58,373 bases of DNA from Desulfobacterales bacterium. GTDB lineage: Bacteria; Desulfobacterota; Desulfobacteria; Desulfobacterales; JAHEIW01. Below are positions 52,099 through 58,373 of the stretch, piece after piece. The notes beneath the pieces are model-generated. The model made no database searches and was not told where the DNA came from. It worked only from the letters and a program-made list of their open reading frames with translations. Location of the stretch: the NCBI GenBank assembly GCA_030145015.1, contig JAQYWI010000008.1, positions 1 through 58,373 of the forward strand. Reading direction: 5' to 3'. The position numbers and the translations under genes were made by a program. Each line of letters opens with the position of its first letter. Position 1 is the stretch's first letter.

Positions 52099-53139
52099 TT
52101 AGGCTTTTTCCGCTTTCACATCTTCCGCTTCCGCTTTGGATTCACCCAAAAGCCCCAATGCCTCTCTGGCTTTAAGATACATCGATTCATAAAGATCCGG
52201 ATTGTCTTTTAGAAATTTTTTTACATTTTCGCGACCCTGCCCGATGCGTTCGCCGCTATGGGAGTACCAGGATCCGCTTTTATCAATAATGCCGGCTTCA
52301 ACCCCCACGTCGATTAAATCTCCGGGTTTTGAGATGCCTTCTCCGTACATGATGTCAAATTCAGCGTCGGTAAATGGGGGTGCCAGCTTGTTTTTGACAA
52401 CCCGAACCCGTGTACGGTTTCCGACGACTTCCTGGCCGTCTTTGATTGATCCGATTCTGCGGATGTCGAGCCTGACGGAGGAATAAAATTTTAATGCATT
52501 ACCGCCCGTGGTTGTTTCCGGATTGCCGAACACCACCCCAATTTTCATCCGAATCTGGTTGATAAAAATAATCGATGTCATGGTTTTGCTGATCGCGCCG
52601 GTTAGCTTGCGCATCGCCTGGGACATCAGCCGGGCTTGAAGACCCATATGAGAGTCACCCATTTCGCCCTCGATTTCTGCGCGCGGCACGAGGGCGGCCA
52701 CCGAGTCAATCACCAGGACGTCAATGGCACCGCTTCTTACCAGCATATCCGCAATTTCAAGCGCCTGCTCACCCGTGTCCGGTTGCGCAACGAGCAGATC
52801 ATCGCAATTGACCCCCAGCCTTTTCGCATAGGCCGTGTCAAGGGCGTGTTCCGCATCGATAAACGCTGCGATGCCGTCTTGCTTCTGGGCTTCGGCAACC
52901 GCATGCAGCGCGAGCGTGGTTTTGCCGGATGCCTCGGGGCCATAAATTTCAATAACCCTTCCCCGGGGCAAGCCTCCGATTCCCAGCGCTTTATCAAGGG
53001 CAAGCGAACTGGTCGAGATAACCGGTACATCGGCAACCGGACGGTCCCCCAATTTCATAATGGAACCTTTACCGAACTGGCGCTCAACTTGCGACATCGC
53101 GGTTTCTAATGCTTTTTCCTTATCCGGTGAAATAGTCAT
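52099..53139 (-). CDS. recA: Recombinase RecA
   Basis: Homologous recombination and SOS co-protease, 346 residues. Walker [11 protein letters not shown] at residues 67-76, the catalytic Glu region FIDAEHALD, Walker [11 protein letters not shown], loop L1 [23 protein letters not shown], and loop L2 [20 protein letters not shown]. The acidic C-terminal tail is short. AGGAGGGCTTT precedes the ATG. It is followed 13 bp later by alaS with no recX between. I could not identify a LexA site in the upstream gap, which contains a TTGAATATTCAA word tract instead. Confidence 0.98.
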   Translation of the reverse strand: MTISPDKEKALETAMSQVERQFGKGSIMKLGDRPVADVPVISTSSLALDKALGIGGLPRGRVIEIYGPEASGKTTLALHAVAEAQKQDGIAAFIDAEHALDTAYAKRLGVNCDDLLVAQPDTGEQALEIADMLVRSGAIDVLVIDSVAALVPRAEIEGEMGDSHMGLQARLMSQAMRKLTGAISKTMTSIIFINQIRMKIGVVFGNPETTTGGNALKFYSSVRLDIRRIGSIKDGQEVVGNRTRVRVVKNKLAPPFTDAEFDIMYGEGISKPGDLIDVGVEAGIIDKSGSWYSHSGERIGQGRENVKKFLKDNPDLYESMYLKAREALGLLGESKAEAEDVKAEKA

Positions 53140-53185
53140 AAAGCCCTCCTCTTCGCTTGGTACAAATTGCCATCGGAAAAAAATT

Positions 53186-53219
53186 TAATATTTTCGATTG
53201 AATATTGAATATTCAATCA
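53186..53219. repeat. TTGAATATTCAA palindrome before recA
   Basis: TTTCGATTGAATATTGAATA then TTCAATCAT, sharing the word found before dapB (48430-48486). It sits between the thpR stop and the recA leader. Confidence 0.65.
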
Positions 53220-53229
53220 TTTAAAGGTA

Positions 53230-53796
53230 CTAAAAGCTAACTCGCCGTACCTGGGTATAAACCGCCCCGCTGGGCCGCAACTCGCTTTTAAACAAAATGA
53301 ACTGGTTGATTTCAAACGATTCAGATTCAAATTCTTTTAGTTTATCAATCGCCGCTTTCATCCCGGCCGCGGCGATTTTTCCTTTAACGCGCCCCAATGT
53401 CAAATGGGATTTAAACGCCCGGGTTTCCCCGGGAAAACCCAAATCCGCCAGATGAGCGTCAAGCGTCTGCTGCAAATTTGCCAGTACCTCAAGCTGTCCG
53501 TCAAGGCCGGCCCATATGACCCGCGGCCGTCTGACATCCGGAAAAACCCCGACACCTTTGGCAGCCAGGGAAACGACCGGGCAGTTCCTTGCTGCCAGAG
53601 CCATGGCCGCAGCGATTTTACCGGTATCGGCGATAGCGGTATTCCCCAAAAATTTAAGCGTCAGATGAATGTTCTGCGGCCGAACCCATTTGACCCGAAA
53701 CCCATACAACTTGAGTGCCTCCTGAGCCTCGCTCAGAAAGGAACGAACGCTTTCGGGCAGATCAATTGCGATAAAGGCGCGAAAGGTTTCGGACAT
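53230..53796 (-). CDS. thpR: RNA 2',3'-cyclic phosphodiesterase (LigT/ThpR)
   Basis: 2H phosphoesterase of 188 residues with both catalytic HxT motifs: HLTLKFLGNT near 45 and HLTLGRVKG near 132. The start MSETFRAFIAIDLPESV is typical of ThpR. It opens cyclic phosphate ends on RNA; its biological role is unclear. It lies upstream of recA on the same strand, about 90 bp away, as often seen in related bacteria. Confidence 0.92.
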   Translation of the reverse strand: MSETFRAFIAIDLPESVRSFLSEAQEALKLYGFRVKWVRPQNIHLTLKFLGNTAIADTGKIAAAMALAARNCPVVSLAAKGVGVFPDVRRPRVIWAGLDGQLEVLANLQQTLDAHLADLGFPGETRAFKSHLTLGRVKGKIAAAGMKAAIDKLKEFESESFEINQFILFKSELRPSGAVYTQVRRVSF

Positions 53797-53874
53797 CGTT
53801 AAATGGGCCTATAATATTAGATCTACGGTTTAATCCAAATCCCCGCAGTTCATGCCCCTGAACGCATAGCACGC

Positions 53875-54061
53875 AGTTAAATGGTCAATTGGTCGAATCG
53901 TTAATTCGTCAAAGGATTAGGAAAATGATCAGTTAAATAGTCAATTGGCCAATTAGTCAAATAGTTTAAAATTGAATCCTTTAACTAATTGACTATTCAA
54001 CTATTTAACGAATTAACTACAGATAAAGCATTTAACAAATCAACTATTTGACTATTTAACC
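53875..54061. repeat. Long quasi-palindrome of TAGTCAATTGGTC words
   Basis: The left half iterates TTAAATGGTCAATTGGTCGAA and AATAGTCAATTGGCCAATTAG. The right half iterates CTAATTGACTATTCAACTATT and GACTATTTAACC. It has the same vocabulary as 6582-6872. It fills most of the 324-bp spacer between thpR and the M23 gene. Confidence 0.8.
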
Positions 54062-54120
54062 AGGCGCCGACATTTTACCAGCTAACCGATTAACCTGCGG
54101 AGCCGCAACCCGCTACACAA

Positions 54121-55503
54121 TTATTTGAGGGCCGGAACCGAAGCCACCGCCTCGATTTTGGATGAAATATTATTTTTTATCCAGGTTGCATCCCACCACT
54201 CGATCGGATTGACAAAAGTATTGTGAACCAGCATGCTGAAATGAAGATGGTCACCGCCTGCAAGGCCGGTGCTGCCGGTACGGCCCAGAACGTCCCCGTT
54301 GGACACTTGCTGCCCCTCACTGACATCGCTTCGATTTAAGTGGGCGTACATGCTAAACAAACCAAATCCATGATCAAGAATGATGGTTTTTCCATAAATA
54401 CCCAAGGATCCGCTGAAAATGACAATTCCACTGTTGGCTGCCGGTACCGGCGCCTGCTTTACCGAAGCTATATCTATCCCCAAATGAACCTGGCGGTCAA
54501 TTATCTTACCCTGGTAATTGTATACGCGATGGTCGGCAAATCCTGCCTGATTCGCGCCGGGCATTCGCAAAAACATGCCGCCCCAATGTTTGGTGGTCGC
54601 CGTTTTTTCGACCAGTGCAGCTATTTGTTGATAATTGGCCTGGCGTAATTCCCGATTGATCTTTATAAATTTATCCACCGGCGACGCGCTCGCTTCCGCC
54701 GTGATTTCGCTTTCAAGTTCGGGCACCTTCCAGCTTAAAAATCGATCTGAAATCCCGATTTTATCATTCTTAAAAGACTTTTTACGAATGTGATGATTTA
54801 CGCCTGCTTTAGCCGCATTTCCGGCTTCATCAAGGGCTTTTATCATAATTTGAGTTCCCGGACCCTGTTGATAGCTGAGCCCGATAAATGCCAACCGAAT
54901 CTGGGAATCCGTAAAGTAGCCGGCATGACCCGGGAAAAAATTGTCGCCGACCTGAACCCCGCTTTGGTGACTATCCTCAGAAGTGCGGTAAATAACAAGC
55001 CCGGCGCCTCCCTGAGTCACATTGTGTACCCGACTGATCACTTCAATTTCCGGTGGAAGGGTATCAATGATCAAATTCTTTTCAACATAGATTTGATTCC
55101 CCTGCCACCACCCCCTCCATGAATAATCCCGCACCGCCAAACGTATTATCGCTTTTCCGTCGGAAAATTCAAATTTTTCAGGCTCAAATGTGATGTTCAG
55201 GGTCTTGGCTTTGACCTCCCCCCCACTGAAAAACCCGGCTGAAGGCAAGGCTTCGTCAATGAGCACCACTTCTTTTCCATTTTTGATTATTGCGATCCAA
55301 ATTTTCCGCAACCCGCTTTTTTTATCCTCCAGCGAGACTGAAAATTCATGTGACTTTCCGATAAATGGCGAGGCAAGTTCAAAAATAATGACCGGTTTCT
55401 GGCCTTCCAACCGAACCAACAAGAGCCAAAGAACCGGCAGCAATAAGAGGCCGGCGGCGATCCCCACAAGCCAGAGTTTTTTTCTTTTATTTTTTTCTTT
55501 CAA
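54121..55503 (-). CDS. M23-family metallopeptidase, membrane-anchored
   Basis: Probable peptidoglycan endopeptidase or a non-catalytic activator, about 460 residues. A single hydrophobic segment near residues 12-30 (WLVGIAAGLLLLPVLWLLLV) anchors it, with a large periplasmic part. The C-terminal M23/LytM domain carries HLGIDIAS (first His and Asp), HGFGLFSMYAHLN and HLHFSML (HxH), so all zinc ligands seem present. I prefer TTG 55503 (MKEKNKRKK) because GTGGAG lies nine bases upstream and the protein then begins with a typical basic anchor; an ATG at 55557 is also in frame. Confidence 0.85.
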   Translation of the reverse strand: MKEKNKRKKLWLVGIAAGLLLLPVLWLLLVRLEGQKPVIIFELASPFIGKSHEFSVSLEDKKSGLRKIWIAIIKNGKEVVLIDEALPSAGFFSGGEVKAKTLNITFEPEKFEFSDGKAIIRLAVRDYSWRGWWQGNQIYVEKNLIIDTLPPEIEVISRVHNVTQGGAGLVIYRTSEDSHQSGVQVGDNFFPGHAGYFTDSQIRLAFIGLSYQQGPGTQIMIKALDEAGNAAKAGVNHHIRKKSFKNDKIGISDRFLSWKVPELESEITAEASASPVDKFIKINRELRQANYQQIAALVEKTATTKHWGGMFLRMPGANQAGFADHRVYNYQGKIIDRQVHLGIDIASVKQAPVPAANSGIVIFSGSLGIYGKTIILDHGFGLFSMYAHLNRSDVSEGQQVSNGDVLGRTGSTGLAGGDHLHFSMLVHNTFVNPIEWWDATWIKNNISSKIEAVASVPALK

Positions 55504-55675
55504 AGGGTTATACTCCACTAAGAGAAGGTAATCAAACTTGGATAAATAACAGTTCATCCCGGTAGAATCAAGACCTCTTTTTGTTTCTTGACTTTTGGCA
55601 ATGCGCAGGATAAATACTTTTTCCCAAATTTTGAGGCTGCCGGCATTTCCAATCGACAGCGAAATCTGAATTTCT

Positions 55676-55805
55676 CATCCACAGATTACGCAGATTCCAC
55701 AGACATAAAAATTCAAGCATTTCTTTAGAATTTGTTTAATCTGTGTAAATCTGCTCTCCGAGCCGTAGGCTTTTACGAGCCAGAGGCGAAATCTGCGGAT
55801 AAATA
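55676..55805. repeat. Quasi-palindrome of CACAGATTACGCAGATT words
   Basis: CATCCACAGATTACGCAGATT on the left faces AATCTGTGTAAATCTGC and GAAATCTGCGGATAAA on the right, around ATTCTTTAGAAT-like sequence and a GAGCCGTAGGCTTTTACGAG insert. This type of word repeat occurs, from memory, in many environmental bacterial genomes. It occupies most of the spacer 55504-55868. Confidence 0.75.
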
Positions 55806-55868
55806 ATCTGATTGATAGTTTGCGGCAAAGTGCGGTATTGTGCGGCGTCGGTAATCTATAGAATATAT

Positions 55869-56444
55869 ATGGAAACTCAATATAAAAAGCCAAAAAAAAT
55901 AAAAATACTCCTGCTGGCGACAATCTTAATTACACTCGGCGGTGTTATTGGGATTTACATTGGTTTTCGGCAGGATTCAAAACTCACGGAATCGGTGCCT
56001 GAATCTGTCGAACCCGACGCTACCTTGTCGATCGGTAAAATCCAACAAACGGCGACCCGCAAAGGGAAAAAGGAATGGAGCCTTGAGGCCAGTTCGGCCC
56101 ATTATATCGATAAGTCGAAACAGATGTTCCTTAAAGACCTGTCGGTTATTTTTTTTCTCAAAGATAATAGTGAAGTCACCCTCGCTGCCGATCGAGGCGT
56201 ATTGCAAACCGATTCAAACGACATTACAGTTTCCGGCAATGTCGTGTTAAATAACAAAGAATACAAGATGTTAACCGAGAAGCTGAATTACACACATGCA
56301 CAACGCATTCTGTATTCGAGTGTTCCGGTAATTATTACCGGAGCTTCAACCCAGCTGGTAGCTGACGCGCTATCATTTGATCTCAACTCTAAAAAAATCA
56401 CTCTGGAAGGCAGTGTTGAAGCCACCATTGCTAAGAATTTTTAA
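55869..56444 (+). CDS. lptC: LPS export protein LptC
   Basis: Bitopic inner-membrane protein of 191 residues that receives LPS from LptBFG and passes it to LptA. One N-terminal hydrophobic segment (ILLLATILITLGGVIGIYIGF, residues about 12-32), then a periplasmic OstA-like beta region (MFLKDLSVIFFLKDNSEVTLAADRG...). Start METQYKKPKK at ATG 55869; an earlier in-frame start would add unlikely residues. It overlaps lptA by about 29 bp and heads the lptC-lptA-lptB-rpoN run. Confidence 0.85.
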   Translation: METQYKKPKKIKILLLATILITLGGVIGIYIGFRQDSKLTESVPESVEPDATLSIGKIQQTATRKGKKEWSLEASSAHYIDKSKQMFLKDLSVIFFLKDNSEVTLAADRGVLQTDSNDITVSGNVVLNNKEYKMLTEKLNYTHAQRILYSSVPVIITGASTQLVADALSFDLNSKKITLEGSVEATIAKNF

Positions 56445-57003
56445 CTTTAGAATCGCTAAGCGCTTGGTATTGATCGGTGGCTTGAGCACATTAATCGGGG
56501 TGTTTGCTTGGGCACATGCAACTGTTGCGGCATCCGAAACAATCGACCCGAATGTCAAAAATAATGAAAATGAAAAAATTCGGATTTTGGCTGACAAACT
56601 TTTTGCTGAAGTTGACGCCGGTGTAATTGAATTTGTCGGAAACGTTAAAGCCACCCACGCTGAGACCGTCATCAGCGCTGATCGCCTTAAAATTATTTAT
56701 AATCCGGATACAATAAAAAGTCAGACAAACGCGCTCAAACCCGTATCCATCAATAAAATCATCGCCAAGGGGCACGTAAAAATCAACTATAACAATATCA
56801 TCGCCGAAACGGATGAGGCCGAATATACTATGAAATCAGAGGTTCTCGTCCTCAAAGGTGAGCACTCAAAAGTAACCCGGGAAGGCCATTCGATTACCGG
56901 AACGAAATTTACACTGCAGCGCTCAGATGGAAAGATAACTGTGGAAAGCAGTGAGAAAAATCGTGTTAAGGCCGTGTTTCATCCATCGGAAAAAGATAAA
57001 TAA
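56416..57003 (+). CDS. lptA: LPS transport periplasmic protein LptA
   Basis: OstA-domain protein that bridges the periplasm in LPS export. A hydrophobic signal segment (LVLIGGLSTLIGVFAWAHATVAA) ends near residue 37, and the beta-jellyroll follows (IRILADKLFAEVDAGVIEFVGNVKATHAETVISADRL). No ATG fits. TTG 56416 with GGAAGG five bases upstream is the best start; TTG 56377 is the alternative. It overlaps the end of lptC, so translation is coupled. A multi-hairpin element separates it from lptB. Confidence 0.84.
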   Translation: MKPPLLRIFNFRIAKRLVLIGGLSTLIGVFAWAHATVAASETIDPNVKNNENEKIRILADKLFAEVDAGVIEFVGNVKATHAETVISADRLKIIYNPDTIKSQTNALKPVSINKIIAKGHVKINYNNIIAETDEAEYTMKSEVLVLKGEHSKVTREGHSITGTKFTLQRSDGKITVESSEKNRVKAVFHPSEKDK

Positions 57004-57102
57004 ATTGCGGCATGGACGATCCGGGCCATCTGAAATGGTTGCATTTTCTGCGCATCTCATCTAAAATGAGCTAGTTGGGTCGATGCAGCGGCAGTATGAA
57101 TA

Positions 57103-57231
57103 GAGTCAACGACCACCCGCACAACGGGTGGCTTGAATTTTACCGCCATAGGCGGTAAAAGACAGGGGCGCGAAGTGCCCCAATCGTTGCGGGTGGAACC
57201 GGGTGCGAAGCACCCGGTTTGGAAAACCCAA
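57103..57231 (+). repeat. Family-3 multi-hairpin element, copy 2 (129 bp)
   Basis: Near-identical to 29504-29632, same orientation. The last hairpin contains GCGAAGC, known as a very stable DNA mini-hairpin. It lies inside the lptA-lptB gap of an otherwise compact operon. A shadow reading frame runs across it in both copies and is not a gene. Confidence 0.9.
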
Positions 57232-57277
57232 CCATCAAACCAGCTCAAGCGTGCCCGCACCGATTAAACCGGAACAA

Positions 57278-58000
57278 ATGACAACACTTTATCTTCAAAA
57301 TCTTATTAAAAAATATGGGGGAAGGCAGGTTGTAAATTCGGTCAGTTTAGATGTTGAAAGTGGCGATGTCGTCGGCCTATTGGGACCCAACGGTGCCGGC
57401 AAAACCACAACCTTCTATTTGACCGTGGGAATGGTGAAGCCCGATGGGGGAAATGTGCTGTTTGACGATGAAGATATCACTGATTATCCTATGCACATCA
57501 GGGCTCGCAAGGGTGTCGGATATCTTCCCCAGGACACATCGATATTCCGAAAGCTGTCTGTGAAACAGAACATAATGGCAATTCTTGAAATTCTGCCGAT
57601 TTCGAATTCAGAGCGGGAAGAGCGGTCTGATATGCTTCTTGAAGAGTTGGGCATCAAACATCTCTCCGGACAAAGAGCCAGCCTGCTGTCAGGTGGAGAA
57701 AAAAGGCGGCTTGAAATAACGCGTTCACTTGCCACAAATCCTGCATTTATTCTTCTAGACGAACCGTTTGCCGGCGTTGATCCTTTGGCGGTAAACGATA
57801 TCAAAAAAATAATCGGTCATCTCAAACGACGCGGTATTGGGGTCCTTATATCCGATCATAATGTCAGGGATACATTGGGTGTCTGTGATAAGGCATATAT
57901 ATTATGTGACGGGGAAATAATCGAATCCGGCTCTCCGCAAAAGATTGCGAACAGTGAAGCAGCCTGCCGGGTATATTTAGGGGACGAGTTCAAATTATAA
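57278..58000 (+). CDS. lptB: LPS export ABC transporter ATPase LptB
   Basis: ATPase that powers LPS extraction with LptFG, 240 residues, normal length. Walker A GPNGAGKTTTFYL near 36-48, Q-loop YLPQDTSIFRKL, the signature LSGGEKRRLEITRSLA near 139-154, Walker B FILLDEPFAGVDPLAV near 160-175 and the switch SDHNVRDTL. The start is ATG 57278 (MTTLYLQN). A longer in-frame start would translate the repeat. It is 1 bp from rpoN, the usual neighbour. Confidence 0.96.
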   Translation: MTTLYLQNLIKKYGGRQVVNSVSLDVESGDVVGLLGPNGAGKTTTFYLTVGMVKPDGGNVLFDDEDITDYPMHIRARKGVGYLPQDTSIFRKLSVKQNIMAILEILPISNSEREERSDMLLEELGIKHLSGQRASLLSGGEKRRLEITRSLATNPAFILLDEPFAGVDPLAVNDIKKIIGHLKRRGIGVLISDHNVRDTLGVCDKAYILCDGEIIESGSPQKIANSEAACRVYLGDEFKL

Positions 58001-58001
58001 T

Positions 58002-58373
58002 ATGGCACTTGAATTACGACAACAACTCAAATTAACGCAGCAGCTCATCATGACACCTCAGCTGCAAATGGCCATAAAATTGCTGCAGCTGTCAAGATTG
58101 GAGATGCTGGACACGATTCGCCAGGAATTAGAGGAAAATCCGGCCCTGGAGGAGGTTCAGGAGAGCGCGTCGAATGAAAATCTTCCGGAGCAGTCTGAAA
58201 ACTCGGCCGCTGAGACCCCCAAAACAGAAGAAGTCACCATCGAAGAAAAAATCCATGATGACATTGACTGGAGTATCTATCTGGGTGAATACAATACACC
58301 CGGCAGTGTCAGTTATGAAGCCGAGGATAAAGATACACCGCGATTTGATGCCTTTATCGCACCTAAAAAATCC
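58002..58373 (+). CDS. rpoN: RNA polymerase sigma-54 factor, 5' part (cut by window end)
   Basis: The first 124 codons are visible: MALELRQQLKLTQQLIMTPQ then LQMAIKLLQLSRLEMLDTIR, the glutamine- and leucine-rich region I of sigma-54 that interacts with activator ATPases, followed by an acidic linker. The gene runs off the window. It follows lptB by 1 bp, a conserved arrangement in proteobacteria. Sigma-54 promoters are expected elsewhere in the genome; I did not confidently find one here. Confidence 0.95.
   Translation, partial: MALELRQQLKLTQQLIMTPQLQMAIKLLQLSRLEMLDTIRQELEENPALEEVQESASNENLPEQSENSAAETPKTEEVTIEEKIHDDIDWSIYLGEYNTPGSVSYEAEDKDTPRFDAFIAPKKS

Overview
This 58.4 kb window looks like chromosomal core sequence from a sulfate-reducer-type Desulfobacterota (formerly Deltaproteobacteria), probably an uncultured Desulfobacterales lineage. 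I infer this from gene content: a four-part 2-oxoacid:ferredoxin oxidoreductase, a miaB/DUF4911/DUF151 cluster, a thpR-recA-alaS run, lptC-lptA-lptB-rpoN, a plant-type DapB, and HDOD and hybrid-kinase signalling genes. No rRNA, tRNA, prophage or CRISPR array was seen.

Layout. 0-8.6 kb: hydrolase-OsmC fusion, DUF1566 protein, agmatinase, an HDOD protein plus hybrid histidine kinase pair, a small unknown gene, an M29 aminopeptidase and a single-domain response regulator. 8.9-10.4 kb: one intact DDE insertion sequence with 14-bp inverted ends and a 5-bp target duplication. 10.8-19.6 kb: tRNA modification (miaB), recJ, a GspE/PilB-type ATPase with an HDOD protein, and an unknown gene coupled to a metallo-beta-lactamase-fold nuclease. 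19.8-24.3 kb: CocE-type hydrolase, acyl-CoA ligase and an enoyl-CoA hydratase broken by one in-frame TAA. 24.4-35.2 kb: manC, dnaE, guaB, a Sua5/YrdC protein, rpsA and cmk. 35.4-40.5 kb: hisC and the oxidoreductase cluster. 40.9-49.3 kb: NamZ-like glycosidase, RNase HI, a small membrane protein, PlsB, a MurU-AmgK-like fusion and dapB. 49.4-58.4 kb: alaS, recA, thpR, an M23 peptidase, lptC, lptA, lptB and the start of rpoN.

Functional themes are housekeeping: replication and repair (DnaE, RecA, RecJ, RNase HI), translation (S1, AlaS, MiaB), envelope building (Lpt proteins, PlsB, M23, ManC) and a possible peptidoglycan-sugar salvage group (NamZ-like plus MurU-AmgK-like).

The most unusual content is between the genes. 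(1) A four-copy family of palindromic MITE-like elements (21680, 31600, 32403, 42984) has arms that match within a copy better than between copies, and shows compensatory changes in an inner hairpin. (2) A four-copy family (13029, 24296, 25848, 40668) carries a conserved core and word-repeat arms. (3) Two near-identical 129-bp elements with four consecutive hairpins lie at 29504 and 57103. (4) Many spacers hold low-complexity quasi-palindromes, each built from its own short word and that word's reverse complement; nearly every gap in the oxidoreductase-hisC-cmk run has one. I assign no function to these. They are the best candidates for undescribed biology in the window.
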